64,000 nt of DNA from Ophiosphaerella korrae (GCA_028456385.1 JALNQF010000010.1:248001-312000); one strand, 5' to 3'; shown: positions 10,105 through 21,319, counted from the first letter of the stretch. Translations and numbers: made by a program. The notes: generated from the letters alone by a model not told the origin.

Positions 10105-10804
10105 CTAACTCAAATCATTCGGATCACACCTTACCGTAGTGGTCCTGTCCCAGTTAACCGCCACTCCCCCTTGACTGTCCGGATTGCCTCCATGGCACCC
10201 TCTAATCAGCTCCTCGAACGTGGCCACACAATCGGCAAAAGCAAATTCGTGCCCCTCTGCCGCATCCAGAGTATAGAGCACGCTAATCTGCTTGTTTTTC
10301 ACCACGTCCCTGAAGTAATGCCAAGAACCATCTGATCCGATGTAACCGGCTCGATAAGCGGGCCAGAGCCTGCTCCAACCATCCGGAATGCTATAACAGA
10401 ACCCAGCGGTCCAAAAGGCGCCGCGGCGGAGATTTTCCTGCAAAACGTAGCTACCAGACCGGTAGCATTTGCTGAGCGCAATTCGCAAACCCTACCAAAA
10501 CGTGATTGAGTTAAATATAGAGGACCGCCATTGCTTGCGAGTTCTTCCTTATATTCCCTCCCGCTTCTTTGTTGCGAGATCGGACCGGCATAGACCGGAG
10601 TTTGTGTAGCCGCCATACCTAGCGCTAACTGCTTCAGGTCTACTATGCGAGGTTAGGTCGTGTACTATGTCAGCAAGCCACACCTGAGCATTGAGAACCG
10701 CATGTCATATTGTTCAGTTGCCTAACTGATATCAGCTGGCCATATTTAGGTTCCATAGCTGAGAATATGATTAAGGCAGGTACCATTGCGCACACAATCA
10801 TCAT
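10105..10804 (-). CDS. Candidate small secreted protein, multi-exon, family unknown
   Basis: The last exon encodes AFWTAGFCYSIPDGWSRLWP, then YIGSDGSWHYFRDVVKNK, then a tail with FADCVATFEELIRGCHGGNP and SQGGVAVNWD, ending at 10105. Its Cys spacing and Gly-Gly tail resemble fungal small secreted proteins. An upstream frame (10616 downward) gives ATQTPVYAGPISQQ. Further upstream, an ATG at 10804 opens a signal-peptide-like stretch (MMIVCAMVPALIIFSA) followed by NNMTCGSQCSGVAC. The three blocks probably form one spliced gene. The first intron would start at about 10684 (after gctcag) and end near 10630; the second junction, near 10490-10530, could not be resolved in frame. Exon boundaries are therefore tentative. 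Confidence 0.4.
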
Positions 10805-12034
10805 CTTACGACCGCAAGGGGGAACAAGGAGATTCAGTAGCATACTTCACTAGTAATGTTTATTCCGGTGTGACGCGCTGCAAGGCCATATTGGACTTGA
10901 AGACGGACCACATGTAGGACCTGGAGGGTCAGGAAACTTCATATGGCGTCGCTGTATCAGTGCTGGGCTGCGCAGCCATACATGCAGCTAATCACTTGCC
11001 ATGTAGAGATTCGACCTTGGGTTGAGGCCGTTGCGGTCACCAACTCACCACTCATATATATATATATATATCAAGGAAAAAACCAAAGGGGAACAATGAC
11101 CCCTAACGAACACTTACCCTCTAACTACGGTCACTACCACAGACCCTGGCGTCTCTGCGGCTACAGGGACAATGGCAAATACCGAACATAACAGTCAGCA
11201 ACGGCTCAAGCCAGGTATTAGTGGGGGGGTTCCCGATTCTTCGGATTTGGGGGAGTGTAAGAGTTATCATGACGAATCTACTCAGTGGCGGAGAGATGTC
11301 TATGCTTACGCGCCTCGCTCGTATTTGTATTACGGCCTTGTTGCCTACGGGCACTTTACTTGTGGGCAGTTTCTATAGGCTAGGCGCAGGACCTATAAGC
11401 AGCCATTCGTAGTCTGTACAACATTGGCTGCTGATACCAAGCTTTTAAGTTATGGCCTGGCTTACTATTTGCGCCCTATCTGCGATTTGATAGTAACATA
11501 ATGTACAAATTGAGTCGTCTTTCTGGCATCTACTAACAAGCCATCCCGAATAATCGACTACGCCCTACGGCTACCCCGCCCCGGGTAGCTAACTAGAGGT
11601 ATCAAACGGCGGTGAGTGAAACGTCAAGATCGGACGTGCTTGTAAGCAGATTACACGATGCCCCATATGCTGTCAAGCTTGAGCAATCGAATAGGTATTC
11701 AATTGACGGCAGCCTGGAGCTGAGCAGGCATCGGTTTAGGCCAGGGTCTATCGCTCCGCGCGCTAGAGCTAGTTGTCAGAGAGTTACCCGTTCAATTTGG
11801 TCCTATCCCGAGTCTGCTTGTATAAGTCTTTGATGACTATAAAATGTGCCTCTATCCTCAACTTATGTCGGGCATTTCGCTCCATCCGACAATATTATCC
11901 TAGACAAATCACAAACAGTCAGGTAAAATATTTCACCACTATATTACTTCTAAATTGTTCTAACCCAATATCAAGTGCGCTGTAATAAAAAAGCATTCGC
12001 GTACTCATTAAAGCGCCCATACTACAAATTCGCC
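10805..12034. other. intergenic
   Basis: No gene that I can support. It includes an (AT)n microsatellite at 11054-11071 and several short frames on both strands without recognisable motifs. Confidence 0.4.
11054..11071. repeat. (AT)9 microsatellite
   Basis: Eighteen bases of alternating A and T. Confidence 0.9.
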
Positions 12035-12493
12035 ATGAAGGGCTACGCCAGCTGGATCCACGGCAATACTGTCGTCATTGAGTCCCCAGGAAACCTAAGC
12101 CGCATTGGGAATTACGGATGGGGCGGGGACATGTCAGTCAAGGACCACCTGTCAAGTTGGTTTCATGTGTCTATCCCAACTCCCGTGATTGTCGGCGACG
12201 TGCGCACGCAGCTCAGAAAGTTCTTTCTAATGTTTGAGGCTAAGGGAGGACATATTACCGAAGTGCATGTTTATGATGGCCCAACAAAGATCCAGGAGTT
12301 CATGGGTTTGGCCCTCGATGGCGTGCATCTCAGGGCGCTGGATGGCTTTAATACGTTCAATCTGACGGAACCGCACGAGGTTTCTTGGGGTATTGGCATC
12401 AGTTTCAAATTTACTTCCGGTGGAGGAATTGATTCCCCAGTTCCGCCATCCAAATTGTTGATTGGATCTGCTGGAGGAGACTTCTACGCTTGA
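12035..12493 (+). CDS. DUF6623-type small protein
   Basis: A single exon of 152 codons starting MKGYASWIHGNTVVIESPGN. The order W-x-H-G-x-x-V, then GWGGDMSVKD, then WFHVSIPTPVIV, then EVHVYDGPTKIQEFMGL, then HEVSWGIGISFKF and a final SAGGDFYA matches the DUF6623 pattern, known mainly from bacteria with scattered fungal members. The fold is probably an all-beta lectin-like barrel; no catalytic residues are known to me. An in-frame ATG at 11975 would add 20 residues, but they look non-coding. The scattered distribution suggests possible horizontal acquisition, which I cannot test here. No signal peptide is visible. Confidence 0.65.
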   Translation: MKGYASWIHGNTVVIESPGNLSRIGNYGWGGDMSVKDHLSSWFHVSIPTPVIVGDVRTQLRKFFLMFEAKGGHITEVHVYDGPTKIQEFMGLALDGVHLRALDGFNTFNLTEPHEVSWGIGISFKFTSGGGIDSPVPPSKLLIGSAGGDFYA

Positions 12494-13649
12494 TAGCAGG
12501 AACCTTGTATTGTCACGCGGTTCCTTAATTCCTCGATTTCACAGTGGGTCTTCAATGGTTCTGTAATTTGAATTGATAGAGTAGTTCATCCACCTCTTTA
12601 TCCACTCCTCGTCTGCCTCCTATTATCCGGTGCTTTTCATCTACGGGCTACCCATGTATTTATTGTTGACGTAGTCACTAAATCGACCAGTGTACCGAAA
12701 ACAACACTATCCAACTCGCCGATACTACTCACCCTTCACAAATGGCATAAAATAACTACTACACATAAATACTGTAATAGCCGTTGCGCTGTTATGAAAA
12801 GGCTGAGCATTCTTTAGCCATGTTGTAAAGGCAGGGCAGGTCAACCAGCTGCTGTCTATGTGGACCGCCCCATAATTATTCTCAGCTAGGCTCAGCTAAT
12901 CAAATAAAAGAGATTGATAGAGGCTTCGCGAGATTACTAGAAGGGTTTTAGCAACAACATAATTAAGGGTCTTTACAGCGTAGGTACATCGAACTCGCCA
13001 CTTTTAGCAGGGATAATAGCCAACCCGCTCCGGCCCTGACCTTGCGAGCTCAAGCTGTGATTGAGAAGTACCTTCTGTAGAAAATCACGTGTCTAGGTCA
13101 ATTGCGCCTAACCAGATACGTAAGGTGGTGTGGAACAGAATTGGTGTTGCAGCCGTGTTGTAGGGGTGACGCCAGTTTCGCTAGAAACTATAGTAGTGTG
13201 ATGCTGAAGTCACACTGCACAGTGGCGAGTAGAAATTACAGAAACTACAGAAACTCATTCATCTCAAAACTAGCTGATAATTACTAGAAAGAATCAATAC
13301 ATCCTTGCCACTAGTGCGCTATATAGATCCTGTGAGTTTAAGGACCTAATAACACGCGTCTTCTTTGCCTGTAACAGGGGTAGAACGCTTACGAGGCGAT
13401 CAACAGCTCCGACAAAAGGATAAACAGCATAACAACCACGACAAGGGATCTTATCCGGAGCTTATATCTTGGAAATTCATGGCTCTATTATATATGTATA
13501 CCAATCCGATTTTTATATCCTCAAAGGTAGAGAGTCTAGAATAGTCAGGAGTCAACTTCGTCCCACAACACCATGCGTCCCGCGACCCAGGGATAGACCT
13601 TAGCTATTTATCATCTATCGGGAGAGTTCCGCACAAGAATCAACCTTCT
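12494..13649. other. intergenic
   Basis: No coding frame is supported. The sequence is AT-rich, with a short ACAGAAACT duplication near 13236-13255. It separates the DUF6623 gene from the 3' end of the phosphotransferase-fold gene. Confidence 0.4.
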
Positions 13650-14564
13650 CTACATTTGCATTATATCTTCGAATGCCTTATGTGCCAATTTGTCAAACAC
13701 AGCCTGTCCATACTCGTCCAACTCGGGCCAATTTTGCAGAGCCTTGATATCATCCATAAACTTGATAGCGTCAGGATACTGCGGCATATGCTTCCCCAGC
13801 ACCTTACGCCACTCCTCATCCTGAGCTGTAAGACCAGTTCTCGCAACAGTTGCCTCCCACCATGGCGGCATAAATCCTACGTTTTCCCACCCAATGATTC
13901 CAGCGAAGTTGCCGTTGTGAACCAGGATATTATCCGACGTCAAATTACCGTGCGTGAAAGTATGGCCCAGCAAGAAATCATTGGCCTTGAAGGAAACATT
14001 GTCGTGCTCAAAAGCACCGCCTTGGCTGAAATCTTCGTCATTTTTGAGGGCATAGCGGGTGTCGGATGACAGGCGTGGAATACGAGGCATGCGTTTATCT
14101 AGCCGTGCTCGAATCCCCTGCGGTAAGTGCTTCGTCATTTCCTTTATAAGACCGGAGGGGGAACTTACATGCTTCCGCATCGCATGCGACCTGCCGTTGT
14201 ACACGAACGCAGATATTGGTGGTGCTGAGTAGATAGCACCCATGCGGGAGCATTTAATCTTATGTAGCTTGCCGATTTCCGCGGCAGTACGTGTAGCGAT
14301 GACGTCCTTTTGGTCTGCGGATAGTGTGTTCCACTCGCTTGAGAGCGTAGGTTTGTCAACGCATTTTGTGACAGCGAAGTGATTACCATTGACTGTGACC
14401 CATGCTGCGGTTACTTTGGGTTTAGGGATCTTCATCTTGGTTTTGAACTCTACGAAGGCGATGTTTTTCGTGTCGAGTTCTTTGGCTCGGGGTGAGTACT
14501 CCTCGAGCACGTACCCCGAGCCGAGCGACCAGAGCCTGTGGTCATCGGCGCTTTCGAGAGACAC
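13650..14564 (-). CDS. APH/phosphotransferase-fold protein, predicted pseudokinase
   Basis: A single exon of 304 residues with the C-lobe of the aminoglycoside phosphotransferase family (PF01636-like). The key stretch is LLGHTFTHGNLTSDNILVH followed by GIIGWENVGFMPPWWEA. Active members read H-G/C-D-L-x-x-x-N-I-L-V and I-I-D-W-E. Here the catalytic Asp is Asn (residue 207) and the metal-binding Asp is Gly (residue 225), while the surrounding scaffold residues, including Asn 212, are kept. The frame is intact, so a non-catalytic scaffold or ligand-binding role is more likely than simple decay. The N-terminal lobe has AWVTVNGNHFAVTKCV. The start at 14564 lies just downstream (in gene order) of a 27-bp minisatellite. 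Confidence 0.75.
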   Translation of the reverse strand: MSLESADDHRLWSLGSGYVLEEYSPRAKELDTKNIAFVEFKTKMKIPKPKVTAAWVTVNGNHFAVTKCVDKPTLSSEWNTLSADQKDVIATRTAAEIGKLHKIKCSRMGAIYSAPPISAFVYNGRSHAMRKHVSSPSGLIKEMTKHLPQGIRARLDKRMPRIPRLSSDTRYALKNDEDFSQGGAFEHDNVSFKANDFLLGHTFTHGNLTSDNILVHNGNFAGIIGWENVGFMPPWWEATVARTGLTAQDEEWRKVLGKHMPQYPDAIKFMDDIKALQNWPELDEYGQAVFDKLAHKAFEDIMQM

Positions 14565-14639
14565 TACTGGGCTACTGTTGCAGCGGTGCGACGGTTGGTT
14601 GCAGATGGAGCTGTTGCATTCTAGAGAAGTTGGTCGCTC

Positions 14640-14745
14640 TACGGAAGCTAGGGGAGTTGGTTGTTCTGGGGATGTTGGTGATTCCGGGGGAGTTGACGAT
14701 GTTGGTGATTCTGGGGGAGTTGGTGATGTTGGTAGTTCTGCTATG
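14640..14745. repeat. 27-bp minisatellite near the start of the phosphotransferase-fold gene
   Basis: Units of GGGGGAGTTGNNGATGTTGG followed by TGATTCT or TAGTTCT repeat two to three times, with a shorter degenerate unit first. It lies about 75 bases upstream of the ATG, so it would fall in the 5' untranslated region or promoter. Confidence 0.7.
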
Positions 14746-14751
14746 TTTTGA

Positions 14752-15590
14752 TGTTACTTAGGTATGTATAGAAACCAAGAAGCGAGGCGTAGTGATGACT
14801 GAGTATAGTTCCATCAACTGCTCAGAAATTTTGAGAGCTTTAAGGATACTCTAAGTTTCAATAAAATAGTGAAAAATGTGTTGCTACTATGAAGTGGCCT
14901 CACTTGTAGAAATGCAATGGCCGGTGCACAGTGTAAATCAGCCGAATCAGGTTTAGAAAATCAACCTAAACATGGCGGCAAAACTACATCTTTAATTGTT
15001 CAAATGCATTTTTTTTAAATACAGAAATTGCTCTCTTACCGATGGGATTGTCTTTCTGATTAAAGGTCAGCCTGAGGTCAGCTCCATGGTAGCCATATTG
15101 GTCACTGTCATCATCCGGCTATTTGCATGATAACTCAACTCCTCAAAACTGTAATACTGAGATGTAAGCCTATACGAAGCACAATGTTATAAATAAAGCA
15201 ACTTTGATTGACTACTTCATGCCTTTGCCAAGTTGTTTGGCACCGTTGTATACAACGCTGGCCTGGCGCGTACTCTGCGCCATCAAGTTTGTGGAATGGC
15301 CTTATGTCATAGAAAATAGTCCTGGTAAATCATAATATTGTTAGACTCAATCTTGGCGCATATTCAATATTCTTTTGTGCCGTAAACTTTTGGCAAGCAA
15401 TATGTGACCAGAACGGAATCAACAATTTTTGGGTGGTGCCTATAACGGTGAAGATAGGTTTGGATTCAAGCAGCAGATATATGTGTTTTCCTGCTCAGTC
15501 GAGACCCGGAGCAGAAATTGTGGTGCTTATTACGATTTGAATCTCTACCATCATTACTAGAACCTGACTACTCCACAAAGTGTACTCATC
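14752..15590. other. intergenic, AT-rich
   Basis: Strongly AT-rich in places (around 14990-15020 and 15330-15440). I see no gene. It lies between the phosphotransferase-fold gene and the 3' end of the FAD oxidoreductase; both are on the minus strand. Confidence 0.5.
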
Positions 15591-17345
15591 TTAATTCACA
15601 ACCACCAATGGGCGTGGATGCAGCCTAGACGCATGACGGAACAAATTATCTAGATCATACTTATGCTTCAAATCCTCCAACTTCTTCACATTCGCGCCAA
15701 ACAACTCGTTAGCTTCGGCATCGGCATCTATACACCGTCAATACCAAGATCGTCATTTCAAGCACACAACTTACTAGCATAATTCCCATACTGGCCCACG
15801 CCTCCATCCTTGGATCGATTCGCTGCACTCTCAGACGCCTTCTTGAGAAGAGTCCGTGAGAAATCGCGGATTTCGGTATCGAGTGCAGGATCGAACCTAT
15901 TGTTTTCAGCTTTGTTGTTTTATCTCTCAGCGGTGACTATATGAATTACCATTTGAACAACGTAGCAACATTGTAATAGTCCCCCCGATTCGAAAACGCC
16001 ATTTCGTCATTTGGAACCTGGATAGTCTTGGCATACGGGATCGTCTCAAATAGCATCAAGCTCTCGTTCATGCGCTCATGCAAGTTGACGAAAGCATTGA
16101 AGTCACTGTGGAGCTTCGTCACAAAGTCGGCGTCGAGAGGCAACTTGAATGCGCCGCCGCCGAATTGTTTGCGGCCGTCAAAGCCGGCTGTGTGGTTTAG
16201 AATGCTGTTGAGTTTTTCGTAGGGCATCATGGATGTCATGTTTGCTATAGGTTCCAGATTGAAGAGGTCGGCGAAGAAGGCTTTGCCTTGCTCCTCGGTT
16301 CCGTTGTGGAATAGCTGTGTTAGAACGACTGGCGCGTTCACCGGCGGCGGAGCAGAGAAGCCCCATAACATGGCTTGGTTACCGTCATTCGTGCGGTGGA
16401 ATTTGTTTGCGAATTCGACGATCTGGGGGATCTTATCAGGTAGGAAAATGAGCGGGCCAGCGAAGACTGGATTCTTTTGCTCGTAGCCTTGGAATGTGAA
16501 GGCGGTTACGACGCCGAAGTTTGCTCCGGCGCCACGGATGGCCCAGAAGAGGTCGGGGTTTTGAGTTTTAGATGCAGTGACTTGGTCACCAGATGCGAGA
16601 ACGATATCCACGGATACGAGGTTGTCTGAGTATGGGTTGGAGGTGTGGCACATTGTGTGGCTTTTTGAACTCACCGATTGTCAGACCATATTTTCCACTT
16701 AGGTAACCATATCCACCACCAAGAGTTAGTCCTCCTACACCAGTATGGTTGACTGTGCCTCCGACAGTGGCGAGGCCGTATTTTGCGGCTTCAACGTCAA
16801 CATCTTCCCAAATGGTACCTCCTTCAGCCTTGATAGTCTTTGCCTCTGAATTGATAGTGACTTTACGCATCTTGGAGAGGTCAATGACAAGACCATCTTC
16901 AATGGATGCTGCTCCTGAAGTTGAGTGTCCACCACCCCGAACGGTAAAAGAGATGCTGTGTTTACGGATGAGTGCGAGTGTAGCGGAGACGTCATCTGGA
17001 GATTTCACAAGCACCACAGCCGCCTGAAAGCTATGTTAGCTTCATGTTTGAGAAGGGGAGAATACAAGTCTCGAGCAACAGTGTGAGGATTGAGCGCGTC
17101 GTTATCAATGTCTTTTTATAACTCGTTATGGAATCCCATATTTTCCCAGCTACAACAAACCAAGCTTGAATCTATGTATAAATTTTTTCGTTGGCTTAGG
17201 TGAAACATACCGCTCTTTTAATAGACTGCTCACTCCACCTCACGATGCTCTTTTCATACTTTTCACCGTCAGCTGGGAGCAGAACTTCGGCATTTGTACT
17301 CTTCAAGAGCTCCTTGAGTGAGGCGTAATCAAAATTAGAACCCAT
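15591..17345 (-). CDS. FAD-linked oxidoreductase, berberine-bridge-enzyme type
   Basis: Five exons (17345-17211, 17023-16675, 16625-15950, 15896-15775, 15727-15591) give 472 residues with all GT-AG junctions in phase. The FAD-binding domain has [17 protein letters not shown], where His 78 is the expected covalent FAD attachment site, followed by [20 protein letters not shown] and [19 protein letters not shown]. The second Cys attachment seen in bicovalent BBE enzymes is absent, so single attachment is expected. The C-terminal BBE motif is present as [11 protein letters not shown]. There is no signal peptide, so it is probably cytosolic. Such enzymes oxidise sugars, alkaloids or secondary-metabolite intermediates; the substrate cannot be named. 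No biosynthetic core enzyme is adjacent. Confidence 0.85.
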
Positions 17346-18043
17346 TTTGTTGAATTCAAGCAAGGGGTGGTGTGAAAATATTACAAGTTGAAGGTTGAAT
17401 GTAACAGAACAAGGTGGGGGAGGTATATGCGCCCCACTTGTATCGGCTTGATTCGGATCGAGAGTAGGCGAGTACGCGGCGATTGGAAAAGACAATGACT
17501 GTGGTCTAATTGTGGCAATTAGTGGCATATGACTATGCCGGTTGCGTGTTTGGAGTTTCAGCTGGAAGTGATTGACTAAACAATGCCTGGGGGCTAACGG
17601 GAGAGCGGGGTACAAGACAGTCCCCATCTGAGGCCAAGACTAGTGGATTCCGATAGAAGTGCTTCCAATGGCGTATTGGCATTTATAATAAGGTCTCAGG
17701 GAAAGCAAATTGTATAAGCTATGGTTTGGCCAATTACTTGGTAGACAAAAGAAATTGCCGCACGTGGAAATTGATCAACAGTCATGACACTCCCCAGGTG
17801 GCGTGCACATAGCTACCGGTATTCGAATTTCGGCAACTCAAGGCCTAATGCAAATTTTGGGGGTCATATATTGAGGGTTGTAATGATTTGGTATTCACGC
17901 ATGGGGCACACTTAGACCAGTAACAGGAAGCATCTGATTGGTTGGACCCTAATTCCGGAAAGAGTTTGGTCTGTTTTCTCAGTGAAATGCGTCTGTTCCA
18001 TACCGACGCTGCTCGACAGCCCTGCAGACAACCTTCTGCGATT
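17346..18043. other. divergent intergenic region
   Basis: Separates the FAD oxidoreductase start from the RSM22 start, which are transcribed in opposite directions. No gene is seen. The RSM22 frame is open upstream to about 17942, but those codons look non-coding. Confidence 0.5.
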
Positions 18044-20443
18044 ATGCTTCGGATAAGAGGGCTACAGGCTGTCTGCTTGTCTTGTCGCCTTAGTTCTGCG
18101 ATCTCACGGGCGCGTAATGCACGATTCCCGTTTCAAACCCAGCTCACACAAAGGCCGAGCGCCGTGACCACCAGTTTCTCAACACAGCGGAGGACGATAT
18201 CCACGACTATACCACGCAGACAGATCGATCAAGACTCCGCGCCTACGATTAGCGAATTGCCAGCCACCTCAATCGAACAAGTGAGCGTCGAAGTCAATGT
18301 CCGGAGAGCGAGACAACAATTCGGCGATGCGCTACCAAGAGGGCACCTGAGCGAGGCAGAGTACAAAGTCTACGAGAGACTGTATGGCGAACCAATATTT
18401 GTGGACTCAATAGAAGAACTGCAAGAGATCCCAGAGGAAGTGGAGGAGATTATAGAAGAGGAGCTGCCAGACGGGTCAACTGTGTTGCTGCGCAGAGGCG
18501 AAGATGGAGAATTGGAAGAGATTGAACTACTAGATGAACCTGAAGTTCTGGAAGAGGTAGAAGAAGTGGACGCAAATAAAAAATCCATGACACCAGAAGA
18601 GTGGGAGGTATATAAGGAAGAGAAAGACCAAATATACCATGAAGGCGTCTACGAGCAGAGTCGACGAGCACATGAACAAGCCGAAGAATGGGAAGACATT
18701 GACGAGCCAGAAGATGATGATTTTATGCGAGCTCATCCATTGACTATTGCTGGTCGGTTCAAGCCTCCTCCATCAACTGTCTTCCTCCCAAAGGAATCCC
18801 TCGTCGACCCTACCGCGCTCATGCTCACCCGTGCAAACCACAAGCATCTAACCGAGTCAGCAAACCGCATCTTCGGCGGTCAGGGCTTACCTCTCTCTGC
18901 AAGCACTGCCCCAGCACATCTGGGCCTTGAGCAGAAACCGATACCGCTAGACCCTTCGCAAGCCGACATGGGCAACATCGAGGCAGATGTATACATGGCT
19001 TCGGTCCAGCCAGGGACCTATGCTAGCATAATGGGCGTCTTAGTAGAAGTGCGACGAAGGCTTGGAGCATCTTGGTTAGAGAACATACTGAAAAACAAGA
19101 AAGGTGGCATGCTACTTGACGCTGGATCTGGAGGTGTTGGAGTCCTCGCATGGCATGAAGTCTTGCAAGCAGAATGGCAGCGAATGCACGAAGATTCGGG
19201 GAATACGTCACATGGCACTGCACCACTAGGCAAAGCCACTGTTCTTGCTGCTTCGGATACCCTACGGCATCGCGCAAGTCGCTTGTTGGAGAACACGACT
19301 TTCATTCCTCGCCTGCCAGAGTCGATTGCGCCAAACGACGAGTTGAATGAGCAGCAGCCACGAAAAGTGTACGATATCATTATCGCCCCACACACTCTTT
19401 GGCCCCTTCGACAAGACTACCTCCGCAAAGAACAAGTCGAGAAGTACTGGTCGCTTCTCAACCCCAACGGGGGTGTCCTGATCCTTCTCGAAAAAGGGCT
19501 TCCACGCGGCTTCGAGGCCATAGCCGGAGCTCGCGAACACCTTCTCAACAAACACATATCCTCACCCAATTCGTCAACCATTGAAACCCCACTGGAAGCC
19601 CAGATCTCCAAACCCGAGACGGACACGCGCTTCACCGCTAAAGAAACCGGCATGATCATCGCCCCGTGCACAAACCACTCCACATGCCCCATGTACGCTA
19701 CCCCCGGCCCCTCCCAAGGCCGCAAAGACTTCTGCTTCTTCTCTCAACGCTACATCCGCCCCCCCTACCTCCAACGCATCCTCGCCGCCAAAGACAAAAA
19801 CCACGAAGACATCCAATTCTCCTACCTTGCTGTCCACCGCGGCCGCGACCAACGCCTCCCCCAACACGACCCGCTCGCCCGCGGCTTCGCACAGTCGCAA
19901 GAATCCACCGCCGCCGCCTTCGCCGGCTTCGAGTGGAAAAACGTAAGCCCAGCCGAGGGCGACAGGCTCGACGCAGACGTCCAAACCCCCGCAGACGTAA
20001 ACACCCTCGCCCTCCCCCGCCTCATCCTCCCCGCGCTCAAGCGCCGCGGACACATCATCCTCGACGTGTGTACGCCTGCGGGCACGCTGGAGCGCTGGAC
20101 GGTGCCCAAGTCGTTCAGCAAGCAGGCGTTTCGCGACGCGCGCAAGGCGCGCTGGGGCGACTTGTGGGCTTTGGGCGCGAAGACCCGGATCCCGCGGTCC
20201 GTTAGGCTGGGCAGGGCACAGGATGAGTTTGATAAGAAGGGGCGGAAGGTTAGGAAGGTTAAGAAGGTGGTAGTGGAGATTGGGGTTGGGGAGAAGGATG
20301 GGAGGGCGGTGGAGGAGGGGCCGGCGAGGATTTTGAGGGGGGATAGGAATGGGCGGTATACGAGTGATAGGAAGATTAGGGGGAGTGGTGGGCGGAAGGG
20401 GAGGAAGAGAGGGGTTGAGGAGATGGACGAGTTTAGGGAGTAG
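18044..20443 (+). CDS. RSM22: Mitochondrial ribosome assembly methyltransferase-like protein Rsm22
   Basis: A single exon of 799 residues. The N-terminus (MLRIRGLQAVCLSCRLSS, then Arg-rich) is a mitochondrial targeting sequence, which is why the ATG at 18044 is preferred over in-frame upstream codons. A long acidic Glu-rich linker follows (residues about 110-230). The Rsm22/METTL17 domain has the S-adenosylmethionine loop LLDAGSGGVGVLAWHE and, downstream, the cysteine cluster PCTNHSTCPMY with DFCFFSQRYIRPPYLQRIL. In METTL17 such cysteines bind an Fe-S cluster. The C-terminus is Lys/Arg/Gly-rich. The protein acts on the mitochondrial small ribosomal subunit. Unlike the fission yeast protein, no Cox11 part is fused to it. 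Confidence 0.88.
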   Translation: MLRIRGLQAVCLSCRLSSAISRARNARFPFQTQLTQRPSAVTTSFSTQRRTISTTIPRRQIDQDSAPTISELPATSIEQVSVEVNVRRARQQFGDALPRGHLSEAEYKVYERLYGEPIFVDSIEELQEIPEEVEEIIEEELPDGSTVLLRRGEDGELEEIELLDEPEVLEEVEEVDANKKSMTPEEWEVYKEEKDQIYHEGVYEQSRRAHEQAEEWEDIDEPEDDDFMRAHPLTIAGRFKPPPSTVFLPKESLVDPTALMLTRANHKHLTESANRIFGGQGLPLSASTAPAHLGLEQKPIPLDPSQADMGNIEADVYMASVQPGTYASIMGVLVEVRRRLGASWLENILKNKKGGMLLDAGSGGVGVLAWHEVLQAEWQRMHEDSGNTSHGTAPLGKATVLAASDTLRHRASRLLENTTFIPRLPESIAPNDELNEQQPRKVYDIIIAPHTLWPLRQDYLRKEQVEKYWSLLNPNGGVLILLEKGLPRGFEAIAGAREHLLNKHISSPNSSTIETPLEAQISKPETDTRFTAKETGMIIAPCTNHSTCPMYATPGPSQGRKDFCFFSQRYIRPPYLQRILAAKDKNHEDIQFSYLAVHRGRDQRLPQHDPLARGFAQSQESTAAAFAGFEWKNVSPAEGDRLDADVQTPADVNTLALPRLILPALKRRGHIILDVCTPAGTLERWTVPKSFSKQAFRDARKARWGDLWALGAKTRIPRSVRLGRAQDEFDKKGRKVRKVKKVVVEIGVGEKDGRAVEEGPARILRGDRNGRYTSDRKIRGSGGRKGRKRGVEEMDEFRE

Positions 20444-21319
20444 GGCTTGTGTTGTATGATATCAAAGTTGGGACTGGGTGTTTAGATAGGGCTGGGCATC
20501 ACTCATTGTACTCTACATGTACATCACAACTCAAAGCACCATCAAAATTGGGGGACATAAGGAAATCGATTACTTAAACACGCGAACGTAAACTGAAACT
20601 CTCCGCATAACCAGTCGTGCCTTCGCCGAGCGAAATGGTGACGAGTTAGACCCCCTCAACTTCTCCGGATGCAACTCCTTACAGATGTTGTTCCATCTAC
20701 TAACTGCCAGCCATTACACCCTTCTGGTCTACCAACTCAGCTTCACACTCTTTCGAGTTACATTTGCAATTTAGATATGTTCGTCCCCTGATAAGCTTAA
20801 CCTCCCCACAAGCTGGTAGACCATGTCCGGAAGGGGGAACGCACGAAGGAAAAACGCGAACTGGGGAAGGGAAAGACAGGGGCAGGGGGATTAATGTGAA
20901 ATGGGAGCCGGAAAACGAAACAAAAATCAGTCATCGTCTGAAGAATTCCTGTGAAGGTATGCCCAACGTTGGTGGTTATCCGCTGGGTGCTGGCGAGTAT
21001 CAAATGTTGAGTGATGATGTCTCCAGGTGAATAAATGCTCCAGCAAAGAAATACCACGAAAATTGAGCCTCCAAACATTCGGTACAGTCGCCGATAACCT
21101 ATGGCCATAATAGAGGCAAGACACCGGAGAGTCCTGCCAGGTCCGATATAGGCAATCAACAAAAGATACCATGAGCTGATGATCGAGTGAGAGCGGCCGC
21201 CGTCCAAAATGTTGCCAGGACGGCGGTGCCGCATTTCCCATTCGTTGCGCGAATGCCGAATCGAAATGAACCGGTTTCGCAAGAGAGTTGAGATGACGAA
21301 TCGAAAGCCGCATCATAAA
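20444..21319. other. convergent intergenic region
   Basis: Lies between the 3' ends of RSM22 and the casein kinase gene. Overlapping frames of 130-160 codons on the minus strand (20797-21316) show no domain. I take them for 3' untranslated sequence. Confidence 0.5.

Noticed and set aside
19574..20053. 159-codon minus-strand frame within RSM22
   Set aside because: Very Gly/Val/Glu-rich composition is the reverse reading of the Arg/Pro/His-rich coding strand.
20797..21316. Overlapping minus-strand frames downstream of casein kinase I
   Set aside because: No domain and no splice link; consistent with 3' untranslated sequence.
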